Below are positions 49,624 to 63,034 of a stretch of 64,000 nt of DNA, in pieces. A model generated the notes under the pieces. The model was not told the origin of the DNA. It did no database searches and saw nothing but the letters and a program-made list of their open reading frames with translations. The DNA comes from Burhinus oedicnemus (taxonomy: Eukaryota > Chordata > Aves > Charadriiformes > Burhinidae), in assembly GCA_008921705.1 (NCBI GenBank), contig VFFE01007103.1, forward strand, positions 160,387-224,386. Direction: 5' to 3'. A program made the translations under genes and the position numbers. Position 1 is the first letter of the stretch. Every line of letters starts with the position of its first letter.

Positions 49624-52600
49624 CAGGTTTAGCTTTAGATGATGCATATATAGCTGTATGGCCAAGGAGAAGACGGAGAGAAGGATAACTATTCATCTGC
49701 TGTCCTTGATACCAGGAAATTCATAGATCTAATCTGTGCAGCCCCATCCTTCAAAAGATTTCCTATTATAAACAGTTCATGATTTGAGGGGGTGGCCATA
49801 CACTACTCAAGGAGCCCATCCCAGAATAAGGAAAAGGATGCAGCGGTTCAGTCCCCTTGGTGGCTGTAATTAACTACTTTAAGCCTAGAAAATAAGATCT
49901 ATGCAAACGGGTTGCAAGTTACAGGAGCAGAAGCTATTTTAGAACTGGGAATATATAGATGCTATGTTTGGTTGTCATGCAAGGGAGAGGAAGGGAGGGG
50001 GCATAGCAGCCACAGGCTCACAGTTAGTTATCAAGTCAGTTGCTAAGAAATTTGATTAGGTTATTGCTTGTGCTCAGCACATCACCTTTGCTTTTATCAA
50101 GGCGCTTTGCAATTTTCAGAAAGGGCTTTGGAAGGCCAAAACATGGAGAAATGGTTCAGTCAGGTTGTTTTGACAGGTGGTGAAGACTGCTTTGATTTGC
50201 AGATATGCAAGCGTTAAACACAGTACTCTCTTCAGTCAAATTTATACTCAGGTAATTATAACTACAAAATGCTCTCCACCACGTCCCCCTTCCTTCCTCC
50301 AACCATTTCAGTTGCCTCATGCAGCATGTTTTATTGCCCTAATCTGTGGTCTAGAGCTGTGGTCTGATTTTACAGCAGCTGCTGTGTATCATCCCAGAGA
50401 TGGCTGTACTTTGGTGGTGGACAGAGTGATTTATGTGTAGATAGCTCTAGTTTATACACTCATTTACTAAAGTTTATAAAGACATGTGAGAGCCATCTGA
50501 GAAATGGTGCTATAAATGACAGGCCCAGATCCAGGGTTTTTGGCACACCAGTCAAAAACTCAAAGCACAGTGACCTTGCTATGACCAGTAAGGAGAGCAA
50601 GGTCGGTCCACCTGGGCGTACAGCAGTGTTTTGGTGGTTCTAGGTGTTGTACGTGAGGATACCCTGAGTTTGCTCTGATCTTCATCTGTCTTGCTTGCAC
50701 AGTGGTTGCCTTAGCAGAATGGGACAGCATGAAGGGGAAGGAGAAAGCCAAGGCGCCGCTGTGTTAGAGATCCCTGTGCTAGCTTAGTGCAAGCTGCTGC
50801 AGTGTGGTACAGAAGTATGAGGTTAGGTGGTGGAAGTGGCGTAGCCCCAGTGCTGTGCTGGGAGTTGGGAGTCCAGAGGAGAGGATGGTCTGATCAACAG
50901 TGTTGTACTGCTGTGTTGTGTCTGGCCAAGTTTGTCCCAGAGCTGTCCTGGGAGACCTCTCTGCCTCTCTCCACCACACTGAATAGACTGTAGAGGTGGC
51001 ATTTCCAGGCAAGTGTCCTCAGAAAACAGTGCCTGGAGCGGGTCATGGGTTGTCACCTCTTTTTTTGCCTCCAGAACCTTCCTCATCTGTTTGCTGAAGG
51101 GCTTTTTAGGTGTTTTGTTGGCTGATAGCTCAGTGTGGAGGCTGAATGAGGTCTCTTTCCCTGGAAGTGGGTCCATTTCAGAGTCTGTGGACCAGGCAAG
51201 CAGGAGAGACCTCTATCCTTGATTATTGTAGAGGGCAGGACACACAGGTTATTACCCTCCTCACCTCTATCTGGGTCTTTGGGGTGTAGGGAAAGGGAGC
51301 ACACAGCTTTTCGTTGTCTCTGGGGAAGCAGAGAGACAGGGTATTGAGTGGATGACTACTGTCACCACACACTGCATCTTCCCATTCTACCTGTGAATCC
51401 CTGTATCTGCTCCAACTGCACTGGGAAAGACAAGTTTGAGCGTAATTCCTCTAACAGATGGAAAGAAATTAAAATTGTAGAGACTCTGACCTGGTCCTCT
51501 TCGTGAATCCCTTGGGGGTGTAGTATGTGCCCTGTGAAAGGCCATCACTGAAAAGAAGATGCACCTATTTGCTGCAAGCTTGTCTCTGGCTGTGTAGCTT
51601 GCTTTGATACCATGAAGACAAAATAAACAAGATGAAAAGAGAGTTAAATATGAGCTAGTGGGGGCAGGACACCTACATCTGTGTGTGTATCAAAAAATAC
51701 TACTTTCTGCAGGGATCACAGATGTGTTTCCAGAACAGCAGAGAGGGGTCAGGTCTTCAGAAGGCTGTAAACTGGCACAACATAATTGGTCTTAGTACAG
51801 GTATGATGATATACATCAGCGGAGAAGCTAGTCTTTAATTTGTGTATGCCAGTAAAAGACGACAGGGAAAAAAACCTGGTTGCTATTTCAAGACCAGATT
51901 ATTTTACAGGGTTTGTGGCTAACCATCCCTAAACTGTTAGAGGCTATACAGTTGTGAAAGAGATGTTTTTATCCACATTAACCAGGTGAGAAGGAACGCA
52001 CCCATAGTCTTCACACTCTCCATTTCAGTCAAAAACGATCCCTGTGCGGAGCTCTTAAAGGGCCCTTCAGAAGGCTTGTACTTTATGAACAGTTTTTGCA
52101 CTTGTGACTGCTTATTTTGATGTAAAACCAAGGTGCTTTTTATTTATTTGTGTGTGTGTGCTTAGCAAAAGCGTAGTAAGCCTGCAGCACTCGTTCGTTC
52201 TGAGCAGACGGGCACTTGCTTCTGAGCCCCACTGCACTCTGAGCTGCTCTGTGTGGTTTGTCCTAAGCTACGGAGCTTAGGGCATGAAAAATTGCTGCAT
52301 CTTCCATGCTGGGGATTCCCTTAATATGGGGTCTCTCTTTCTTACCTCTCTTCCTATTTTAGCATTTAAATGTCTGTCTCCCTCCCTTCTCCCTTCTCTT
52401 AAGCCTGAGTCATTCACAATTATAAACTGTATTTTTTTGTTCTTGTTCTACTGGCATTGGCAATTTTACACAGGAAGAGTAGCGGCACAAAATAGATTGC
52501 AAAAACACAGTGATCAAGTTAACTTCTCCTAAGAAGTTATTTGTTGCCCTTAGGTGAAATGTGGTAAGTGACTATGTATGTGCTCCTGATCTGTTGCAAA

Positions 52601-53377
52601 GTAAACAGATCAGGTTAAACCACTGAAATGAGGTCATTTTCTTGAGGGAGGGAAAGCAAGTATGCTTTGGGGCAGCTAAGGAGGGCAAAGGAGGTCTAAG
52701 AATGAACCGCTCTGCCTCCATGTAATGAAGAAATGCATACTTGAAGGTGCCAAGTGTAGAGAAATCTGGAGCGAGGAGCACCCTGAATTCTAATCTCAGC
52801 TTCAGGAATACTTTACTGCACGTTCTCTGTAATAGACAACTGTGTCTTGCGTTAACAAAGGGGAAGGCTTGGTACTTAACAAGTTTTGGTTTTTAGCTTG
52901 TATCTGCATTAACCTTTTACTACATAAAGCACCACGTGAAACAGTTGCATTGAAGGCCTAGCTCTAATTACAGAACCTGAGAAACGTGTTGCTGCACTGA
53001 TACACAAGGCTGCAGCGGCTCTGTGCTGGCCAGAAGAGGTCTGGTGAAGCTCAGATGGAGTAACAGCTCGCTCCTCCTTGCTGTTGATGCCTAGGAATAC
53101 TTTCACGTGGCAAAGGTGAAGGAGAGCACAGGAGCCAGGAGGAGTAAAAAAAGTAAATAAAAGTAAATAGATGAAAGGGAAGCTATTACTGTAAAACATT
53201 CATTGGAGACTGCAAGACCGACTGGGTTCTCCATTCTGGTTTTAAAATGCCATGTACAGCTCTTATTTATGACTGCTTAGAAACATCAGTGTGCAGAGGA
53301 ATGAAGAGCAGGGTAAGTCTCAACATGTCTGTACTCCATCCAATTTCCTATCCATACAAAGCACTAGCGTAACTATG

Positions 53378-53488
53378 CTTAGGGACATGGTTTAGTAGTG
53401 GTTTTGGCAGTGTTAGGTTGATGGTTGGACTTGATGATCTTAAAGGTCCCTTCCAACCTAGGCGATTCTATGATTCTATGATTCTATT
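53378..53488 (+). mobile_element. CR1 LINE 3' tail
   Basis: The sequence reads AGGGACATGGTTTAGTAGTG, TTAGGTTGATGGTTGGACTT, GATGATCTTAAAGGTCCCTT, then CCAACCTAGGCGATTCTATG followed by two more ATTCTAT units. This is the 3' end of one of the common bird CR1 subfamilies, 5'-truncated to about 110 bp, with three near-perfect octamer repeats at the tail. Low divergence suggests a younger insertion than the other fragments. Confidence 0.95.
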
Positions 53489-56400
53489 CAGTGCTGGTGT
53501 GACTTACCAATGTTTTCACCACTGCTTGGAGCCCATAAAGTTTAAAGAAACTTCGAAGTCCCGCCATACTTTTTTCACTATTTAAATGGAGGTTTGGAGG
53601 TTACTCTTTAATGGAAAGAAATCTTCCTGTTCCTGTAAGTATTTACTTTTCTATTGCTCTACGGCCCAGGAATATTTTTAATATGTCTAATTGAAAATGT
53701 TGACCAGGCTATGTTTCAACTGTATTCCTTCATGTCAATAATATTGAATGATGCCAGCCCAAAGTCATTACAATCCATAGTTTCCTTTATGAAATGGTAC
53801 AGTTTAATTCCATTTTAACTGCTGTGTGTGGTCAGTTGTGAATGGGCTGGGTTGAACTGGACTGATACATAAGCCCCTCCTTTATGATTTATGACTTTGG
53901 CGCTGTAATTAATCAAACATACTGGGTGTGGCAGTTGCCTGTCTGGGGTAGCTTGACATGTCATCATTGACTTGAATGGAGTCATATTATTTTACACTGG
54001 CTTATGATTCTGTTCTTCACATTGAAGAGCTCCTTCACAAATATATCTGCAGACTAACGGAGATGTCTTATTGTAAAGGAAATTTTGCCATTTCAAAATT
54101 TTCCCTTCCTATAAAATTCCCAGAGAGCAGTGACAGGTAGGACCATTTTTATGGTGTCTCTGTGCCTGATCGAATACTTTAGATTTTTAAGCTGTTTATG
54201 CAGAGAATCTCCTTGGTAGCACAGACTGCTTTCTCTGAGTGTTAGTGAAAATGAGAGGTGAAAGGCAGAGAGATGGCACTGTCAGGGAATTACCACAACA
54301 ATTTGCATGAGTTTGGTGCCTTTCATGCAGTATCTCAAGGCACTATGCTCTCAGAAGCTTGCAACTACAGAGACTAAGCTTCACTAAGCAAATATTGCTG
54401 ACAGTAGAGGCTTGCGTTTATCAAGGGAGCCTGAATTGTAAATAGTTTGCAGAAAAAAGTCCACAGAAGAGTCGCTGTTACACATGCATACACATACACG
54501 CACAAAACATACAAAACCAGTAAGCACAAGCTATATTGTGTGGTTTTGCTGTTTATTCTATTGAAGGAAATGACCCTCTCGTTTCTTATTTGTGTAAGAA
54601 GATGTTGCAGAGCCTCACATCATTGACGAGTGTCAGCTGTCAGCAATCAGTTTGGTTGTTAACAAATAGATGCTTTTAAACATGTAGGGACTGAATGCTG
54701 TTGCGTTATATTTCTGCAGTTCTTCATACAATTGCTCAGTGTCTGAAATCAGTTAATTATCTTTGTCTCATGGTGATTCTGTACATACAGGTTGAAAACT
54801 GATAGGTTAGGAGAAGCCAATAAGCCCTTCCCTGCATTTCCCCTCTTCTCTTAGTACCTAGAAGCTACGCATTTGAATGCAAGCTTTGGACTCGAGAGAC
54901 CCACAGTCACTTTTCTTGGGCAGAGGTTATTTTGATTCCTAAGTCTTCCTAACTTTCAAGCACTTAAGGACCTCTGAGACTCAGGGCTGTGGTCTCTTCA
55001 CCGACTTGTGTCTACTGTATAAGGAGAGGTAGCCTGAGCAAGCTCTTGAGCCCAAGCCCACCTTGTGTTTGCCCACTTCACCACAAGCCTGTTCAAGCTG
55101 AGGGGGAAGCACCTTGAGGGCAAGGCTTGGGCTCGATTTGCTCACGGTACAAGCCTTAGCAAGTATCTCTTTGCACAGGTTGCCTTCTGTCCCAGGCACC
55201 CTCACGGTGCCAGCCAGAGAAGTTGTCCTGGAGGCCTTTCTCAAGACTCCCATTGTTTGCTCCCACTTTACAGAAGCTGTGGTTTGTAGGCAGCCACAGT
55301 CATCCTTTGGCAGAAGCATGGGCAAGCAGGAAGAGTGTGACCAGCCAGGAACTACGTGAGGGCAATTCTTCTTGCTTACTGTGTATTTGTAGTTTTTATA
55401 CTATACCTACAGTTCTCCACTATCCGTAGGTACCTCTTACAAAGATAAGCACTTCCTGGACAGTCAGGTTATTTGTAATATGGAAAAAGTTGAGCTGATC
55501 AGCTGGTAGGTCCAGAGTGTCTTTTAGAAATGTTTTGACTTTGCTTTTTAGCCTATAGGAAAAAAGTCAGTGTTTTAGACCCCAGTGATATCTTCAGGGA
55601 AGAGGTATTGTCCCCCTTCCTTGACCTTTCCAACAACCCTAGCAAAAAGACAACCTTGGTATGAAAAAAGCTTGTTTCTTTCCTAGGGAAATCCTTTCAA
55701 CAGCTGAAAACTGGTGCTTCTATGTGGCCTGGAATGAGGTGTGGTTGAGATGATTAATGTGCCCATATTTCAAGGAACGTTTTGTTGTTGTTGTTGACAT
55801 TGCAGGGTTCATTTACCCCTCTTCACCAATGTAAAAAATAAAACAACCAAAAAAGACCCTTATTTTTCCATTTGTTCAATTCAAGCTTATCGGTCTCTTG
55901 CTCATGAAGACTAATTTATCTTTTGCCTGCAATGTCACATGTTGCTCAGAGACTCTGCCTTATTACTATTCTTGAGCAAAACTGAGTCTCAGGTAATGTA
56001 TGCTAGACAGATACTCATTTTCACCCCTGAATTTTCCTGGTATTTTGCCATCCTCATAATAATTGACCCACTATCACTGCTACAGGGTTCATGTTAAAGA
56101 ATGAATTTTGCTAGTGACAAGGAACGTTTAATGGTGAAGATCTTAATAACACAGTGCTTTATAAATGCGATTAGACAGATTTATTTAAAGAGGAAGTAAA
56201 GAGAAGGATGCATCTTCCCCACCTTTCTATTCCTTCCCCCCTACCCTCCATCTGAGGCTTTTATGGAGGAAAAAATATATTTTCTTTTAATCTAAGGAAA
56301 AACACCACTGCTGAGTAAGAAACCAGTTACAGTTTTCTTCAGGATTCATATCCCATGTGCTCCTGTGTACCACTCTGGACATTGTAGGGCAATCAACATA

Positions 56401-57470
56401 CTTCCCCCAAGGACAGAGAAAACCAAATTCATACCAATATCAATGTTTAATCAATGCTAACTACCGGTATCAGTGTTAACTTCTTAGCTACAGGTAGGTG
56501 ACATTATTTGCAGGGTGGAGCATAATTCCAGGTAGAATTGGTAGATCAAATTTTGCAGTGGGCAGTTGAGCCTTGCAGAAGTAAATAAGGAGATAAGCTC
56601 AAACCACAGTAAATAGCACCACCCCCCTCCATGACTTTGGGAGGGACATACTTTCGCCAGTCTTGCTAGAGGAGTTACGTGTGGCAGGAAGAGAGGTGCA
56701 CATGGCATGACTTCTCAGGAATGGGGATGCCCTTCAAGGGTATAAGTGCCTGATCTTTTGATGGCAGTCTGTCTAGCACTCAGGAGTTTTTTGTGTGTGA
56801 AGTAAAGGTCAAGTCCAGAAAGGTATTATACTGAGAGAGAGAGAGAGTTTTTTCATGGGAGTTAGGCACCAAAAGGTTTCCCATGAGGTATGTTCTGCTG
56901 AATTGTAAATACCTAGCAATGAAAGGGAGGACAGCCAGCTGTAGGCACAACCTCAGATGCACAAAATCAGAGAAAGCAAATCATTTGGCCCTGAGAGAAC
57001 TTACAAATGAGAGAGGGTGGCCTTGGACATCTGTGTCACAACCCCACACTGTGTCTCAGCATTAGCAGCCAATAGCATTCATCAGGCAGGAACTTGTCTC
57101 CTGGGGAATATTAAACACTAAACTAAACAAAGAAGCATTTTCAACCTCTATGTTAGTTAGCATCCATTTGGAATGAGATCCTGACAGGTCCCCAGCACAT
57201 CAGGCAGATTGTTCAGGGGATGAAGACATTGGTCCAGCCCTGGCATCCTTGTCTGCTGTGGGGATCTCCACTGACCTGTCTACTTCTGGGACGCCTTCAA
57301 GACTCAGGGATAAAATCTTGCTTTAATAGCACTTTCCCTGCTCAGGACAAAAGCTGTTCTTGAGATTTGTGAAAACAAGTATCACTTTCTTGGTAAGGAC
57401 TTTTCATGGGCAGAGGAAGAGAAGGAGAGGTATTGGGGAACAGCTCATAAAACAAAAACAACTAAGAAGT

Positions 57471-57492
57471 TGTGTGTGTGTGTGTGTGTGTG
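57471..57492. repeat. (TG)11 microsatellite
   Basis: Eleven uninterrupted TG units are followed by CACACTCACATG. It is likely polymorphic in length. There is no functional indication. Confidence 0.95.
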
Positions 57493-57956
57493 CACACTCA
57501 CATGCCTGCATATGAGAGAGGGGAGGAGGGAAAGAATGAATCATGGCTGATGAAAAGAAGGTCTTTCATCTGAAAGTTCAACACAGATTCCTGAATTGCA
57601 CATATTATATGCACAAGGTGCGAAAGCTGAGCTGAGGAGAACGCATGCCTAATTTGTTAAGAAACAGCAAATCCCCAGCAGCAACCAAGGTGAAATTAAA
57701 CTTGTATTCAACATATTCATAGCTTAAAAATGATCTTAGCTTGTACAAATGTGAGGTCAAAATGGAATTTTTCCTCCAGGTATGTACATAAATTAGGTAG
57801 CATTAATAGGAAGTAACCAGTCCATTTATTTGTCAATAAGCATTCAAAGTGAAGGCTGAATGAGCCTGTGCCAGAAGGAATGGAAACTAGTTTGCATTTC
57901 ATGATTATGTAAAGCAGTTCTTGGTAGAATGAACTTCTTGTGACCTCCCCCCCGCC

Positions 57957-57972
57957 TTTTTTTTTTTTTTCC
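57957..57972. repeat. Poly-T tract (T16)
   Basis: A run of 16 T directly follows a C-rich run (CCTCCCCCCCGCC). It is a pyrimidine-only stretch with no recognised element beside it. Confidence 0.85.
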
Positions 57973-59001
57973 TTCTCTACCACCCTAGCAGCACATACGT
58001 ATTTAAATAATTTCCATTTCTAACAATGTGTGTTACTTTTAATCAGCATGAGATGGCTTTTGTATTGTTTGTCCTGCTTCATCTTAAGCTTCCCTTTTAA
58101 TATGGAAAGGAAGAAAGAGTGGTATTTCTGGGTGTGCCCTTGCTCTAGAAACGTAGTGGTCTTCTAGCGATATGAGTGAACGTTTCCTTACTTAACCAGA
58201 TAGCAAGACTGGTGCAGAGGGAGTAGTCAGGAAAACACAAAGAAAAGTAGGAAATTCGTGCTATTTAGGGACTGTTTCATTTCACACCAGTTAGTAGATT
58301 TTACTGTCTCACAGAACTCGATGATACCTACTTTTTACTAATATTGGTGGCTAATTTGATGCCTAATTTTCAAAAGACGAGTTGTGGGTCTTTTCCGAAA
58401 CCAAATCCTTTAAAACAACCAAAAACTTGTACCTCAGTGTAACTAGTCATTTTGAATGTTTTGGTCAGTGCCCCAAAATGCTTTCTATGGAAGTGGGCTG
58501 GACAGAAGTGGAATTTCACTGCTATAGCAGCTGCTGTGATGGGCATTCAGGGCCTCGATCAGGGAAGACTGAGAACTTCTATACACTAGAAATGCCTATA
58601 GGTTGTATGGATTGAACTGTTGGTTTCTAGCCAGCACTGAGTGGATAAATACGTGCTTGAATGAAGACTCATTTAATAGTTGGTACCAAATTCTGCAGTT
58701 TCCTTAGGTCTCAGATGTAATGAGAATGAAGGCTTAGTTACTTTCTCACTCCTAGGCATTATCCTTCCTGGCTACCACCGAGGCATAGTGCATGAGGGCA
58801 CATTGTGCAAGCAGACAAATTAATTCTTTGGTACTGTTGACTCAGTACTTTCCATCTGTATGAAATCTGTGCTTTCAGAATTCAACAAAATATTCACATT
58901 ATTTTATATGTAAACCATTTTGATTTTACATGCATCTTAAACAAAAAATTGAATTTCAGAAAAGTTTCTGTTAATAAGTAGGAGAAAAAAATACATAGTG
59001 C

Positions 59002-59023
59002 TTTTTTTTTTTTTTTTTTTTGG
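59002..59023. repeat. Poly-T tract (T22)
   Basis: This is the longest homopolymer in the window, 22 T. No LINE or SINE body is recognisable on either side, so it is listed as a simple repeat and not as a retroelement tail. Confidence 0.9.
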
Positions 59024-62000
59024 TGCTTAACACACCCTCAGGTCTAAAGAAGAAATGCGTTAAAATGATTTTGACCTTCTGGTGCAATAGAAATTTTGAA
59101 TAAACTTTAATATCTTTCTCAGTACTTCTAGTTACATTTCAAATTTATAGGAGAAAATGGAGTAGTGGAAAAGTTCTGAATATTGGGAAATTATCCACAG
59201 CCACTTGCTGCTGTTGTTGATCTAAATGAAGGAACAAGGAAGTAACAAGATGTCAGAAAGTCATTGTATTGTGAGCTGGAACAAAACACTTTTAAGAGCT
59301 CTTGCGTTTGGAATTTGTTTTCAAGATGCGTCAAGTTCATATGCACTTAGGATACGATATGAAGAAGATTTTGTGCAGTCAGGAATGAAGATTTAATAGC
59401 CTGATAAGTAGAGAACCTTACAGATAATTTCAAGGTGTTAATCTAACCTTGCTGTGCCTTTAATCTTTCAGCGTTCTGGAGAATGCAAAAAACAAAAGCT
59501 GACTGTTTTAGTATCATAGAGTAGTCATGGAGAAAAAATTTCTTCCAGCAGAGCAGCTTTTAAATAAATTATTACTTTTTTTTTTTTTCCCATGATGGGG
59601 AAAAATAACTGTAAGATGGATTTAAAGGGAAGTGAATTTACTAAGTGTCCTGCATCTTTCTCTCTCACTAATTAGTAACAGTCAAATGCTCTTGTTCTGC
59701 AGACAGTGACTACAAAGAAAAGGATAAAGAACTTGGGAAAGACTCTAGAGCCGAAATAATTAGGCAATTTATCATTTAGGGTAATTGGACTCGTGCAAAG
59801 CAGCATTATTTACCACAGGTTTCCATTTCTTCAAACTGGGTGTGAAAAATATGGCTACATTGATTGGGAAATGCTCTTAGTGCTTTTTCCAATATGCATT
59901 GTGCCAGGGACGTTCAGTTCAAAGTGTGGTGTTCCTCCCAGTGATTTCTTTTCCCTCAGTGATCTTCAGAAGCAGCCTTCAGCTTCTAAAACCTCAAACC
60001 AAAATTAGATTAAAGTGCCCAATATGGGGTCAGAAATGGGAGGGAAAAAGAGAGGGGTTTCCACCGGGGAATTTTCACTTAACAAATGAAAGCCTTTGCT
60101 TTGTTTCAAAGGAGAAATTGCCAAGTGGAGGCACATCTTAATCACATCGGTAGCCAGCTGAGATGTTTATGCTAATTTCCAAAGGTATGTAAGTATACGA
60201 ATCAGGAGGTCCAAAACTCCTGCCTCTGTGATGTGAAAAACACAGGCATTTAAGCACCACCAGCAGATAGCTCTGATGTTGTTTCAGTGTAAGGGGAGGG
60301 AGGGGGAGTAGTCGCAAGGGGTTTACTTGAATTTCACTTCACAGTTTGCCGGCAGTATGAGTGCCCCTTCACCCAAAAGTGAGTTTTTCCATCATTTTTC
60401 CAAGGAGGAGGGCCCAGTTTACCCCTTTGCGGTTTGTCGAATTATGGCGCTCTCCCAGCTTTGCGCCATGGCTCTCCACTCATGAAGATTACATCTTCAC
60501 AAGCAGCTTTGCTTGCGACAGATGCTCCGGAAACATTCAGATTCCCTGGATTTCACCACCTGAGTCTCCGGTACGTGGTGACCCCAGGACTGACTTTCTG
60601 CCAGACCCCAGGGGCGGCCCAGGATGTCACATTCCGCTCCAGCATACGCAGCTTTGTGCTGCAGGTACTTTGCAGTGCTGGCACCCCAGTGCTCAGATAT
60701 GTGTCCCCAAGCTTTGGGGAGTGGAAATCAAGTAGTGGAAGAAACTGTTATTTAAAAGTGATCTTGCTCTATCTGCCTGGTAGAAACCAGCCAGCGGAGA
60801 CCCCCGCTGGGAGGAGAAGTGGGGGGAAGAAGGTGGTGTTTAAAAGCATTTTACTCCCTGCCTGTGAGAAATTCACAAATACGCACTGCCGGGCTGTCAT
60901 AGGTGGGTGCCGCAGAAGTGCTTTTAAGTGGCACAGCTTGACACCAGTTGCACGCATGACTTCAGATAGTGTCACAGGTTGTGGGTTTTTCCCCCAACGG
61001 CTTGTTATTTTAAAACATTTGTATGTGTTTGATACCTTCTTTAATAAGAAAGTCATGACTACCAGCAATTTCCTATGGAGATACAAGGAACAAGAAGTAG
61101 TAGGTTGTTACCTAAAATATTGCCTGTCGCCTGAGCAAGCTCAATGTGAGATAAAATGCACAATTTGGATGCAAACTTGGAGTGCTTGATCCCTTGCCAA
61201 AGGAGCGTGTGAGCTCCGGTACTGAAAGGCATACCTCTGTGAATGCGGCCACATTGTCAACTGAGAAAGATTCCAACATTCGTTAGTTTTTGTGCCATAT
61301 CATAATTTCTTGGCTGTTTACATTGATTACCTGTGTTGAGCAGAGCAGCCAGCTGAAATTTCGGGGCCTTTGGGTTGTTTGGCTTAGAGCTAGGGTCTAA
61401 ATATCTTTGAAGTGACCCTACTAATTTACAAGGAATGTGCAAACTGTCTTTTTTGCCCAGCCCAGCCCAGCAGGAATCAGGCAGCAGGACATGGCTCCTG
61501 CGCTCACAGCTCCATGAAGCTGCATGGACAGTGGCAGTCCCTCGCCAAGCCGGGATTGCCGTACTTCTGAGGCTGCGCCTGGTGCTTCCTCATCTCCTTC
61601 TTTGTTTTCCTTTTCTGATCCTTTTCCTTCTTTCCTGAACGCACAGGTCTGTGCAGAGACCTACCCGGAGAAACCACTTTGCCCACGGATACTTTGGGCA
61701 TAACCTTGCTTGTCATTTTGCATTGCGACGGTCGCCTGTGCGACTTTGCACAGGGGCTGTAATCCTCCTTGCTTGATTCTGTAATGGAGCTTATCTGTTT
61801 CTTATATTTACCCAGAGAGGCGAGTGGTTGCTTTACCTGCAGGTTTGAACAATGTTTAACCCAAACTGTAACTGTCAGGCAAACGACTTTCTTTTCTTTA
61901 GGTTTGGTACTCCGCCGCTTTGGCACTGCAGACTTCTGCCAGTGGGAGCAAGATACTGTATCTTTTCTAAATATTTTAGGTTATTTTAGCACTTTTCATG

Positions 62001-62807
62001 TGATAACACCCAAATGATACGTAAATACTAATCTCTAAATGTACCTACAAGGCTTCTAATATTAATGGCGCTGCTTTTTCTGGGTGAGGCACAGAGAGTT
62101 TAAAAGTTTTGGCATGGGAAATAAAGAACTCATCAAGCAATATTTGCACGTTCTGGTTAACTTATATCCCACAAGGAATACTTTGTAAGATCATCTGGTG
62201 ATCCCCATGGGTTTAAGTGAAAATACAGTGATTTTCATCAGAGGTCCAAATCACTGAAGTTAATAGGTCTGCTGGTGTCCACAAATTAAAGGATGTGCAT
62301 GCATCACCCTATGCAAGGACAGAAATGCAAATTGTGGTTTTGCCAGTGTTTTGAGTAGTCCCTACTTAGCACGCTCCTTTCCATTCTGCAGGGTGGAAAA
62401 AAGAGGTATTTTCTATGAAATTCATTAAACCATAGATTTTAAGTTCAGGAGTTTGTTATTGTGCAGTCCAGTCTTGTGTACAGCCAAGGTCATAGGACTT
62501 CACTGAATTAATTCTGTTTAAATTAGTATATCTGTTTAAAAAAAACCCCTCCCGGTTGTTTTAATTAGACGGCATGAAATGCCTTTCCTGACTTTGAAAA
62601 TGAAGGATCCCAAGAAGAACAAGCAAAACAAAATGGTTTAGTAATCTTTTTAATTATCCTTGCTCCATCATTGCAAGTTTTGCTGTTCTAGAAATGTTGG
62701 GCAAAACTATCTTTAACACGTCTTTATAGGATTGTGGAACCTTCCACATTTTGCGTTAATTAAACATATAAATCCTACAAACTGTATCCAGGGTAACTGC
62801 AAACCAA

Positions 62808-63034
62808 GAGCCTGATTCTCAGTTTACATTTATGCCTTCTTTCACCGCTCCTGTAATGGGACTGGACTGTCAAGGTGTGTGTACATCATCCTTACACTTT
62901 ATCTGCAGCAGGATTATTATCACCTCATTCCTGCGTGATACTATCTTGTTAACATATAAACGAATGCTTGCAACTATGGTAAGGCCTGTTTATGCTGCCT
63001 TAGTAGGACCTTAGTGCAACCGAGAATCAGGCTC
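62808..63034. mobile_element. Probable short non-autonomous DNA transposon (MITE-like)
   Basis: The left end GAGCCTGATTCTCAGTT (62808-62824) and the right end, read as reverse complement of 63018-63034, GAGCCTGATTCTCGGTT, agree at 16 of 17 positions. Total length is 227 bp and there is no protein. The flanking 8-mers CAAACCAA (62800-62807) and CAAAGGCA (63035-63042) agree at 5 of 8, which could be a decayed 8-bp hAT-type target duplication. The words 'gagcctgattctcagtt' and 'gcactaaggtcct' resemble an old amniote interspersed repeat I have seen in reptile introns. The family name is not assigned. Confidence 0.6.

Noticed and set aside
50533..50782. Possible hAT-type element with ends CAGGGTTTTTGGCACAC and, inverted, CAGGGATCTCTAACACA
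   Set aside because: The ends share only the first five bases and scattered later positions, and the flanking 8-mers do not match as a target duplication.
61504..61926. 140-codon minus-strand frame rich in Lys and Arg, looking like a nuclear protein tail
   Set aside because: The Lys/Arg run is the complement of a pyrimidine-rich stretch (TTTTCCTTTTCTGATCC and similar), so base composition explains it.
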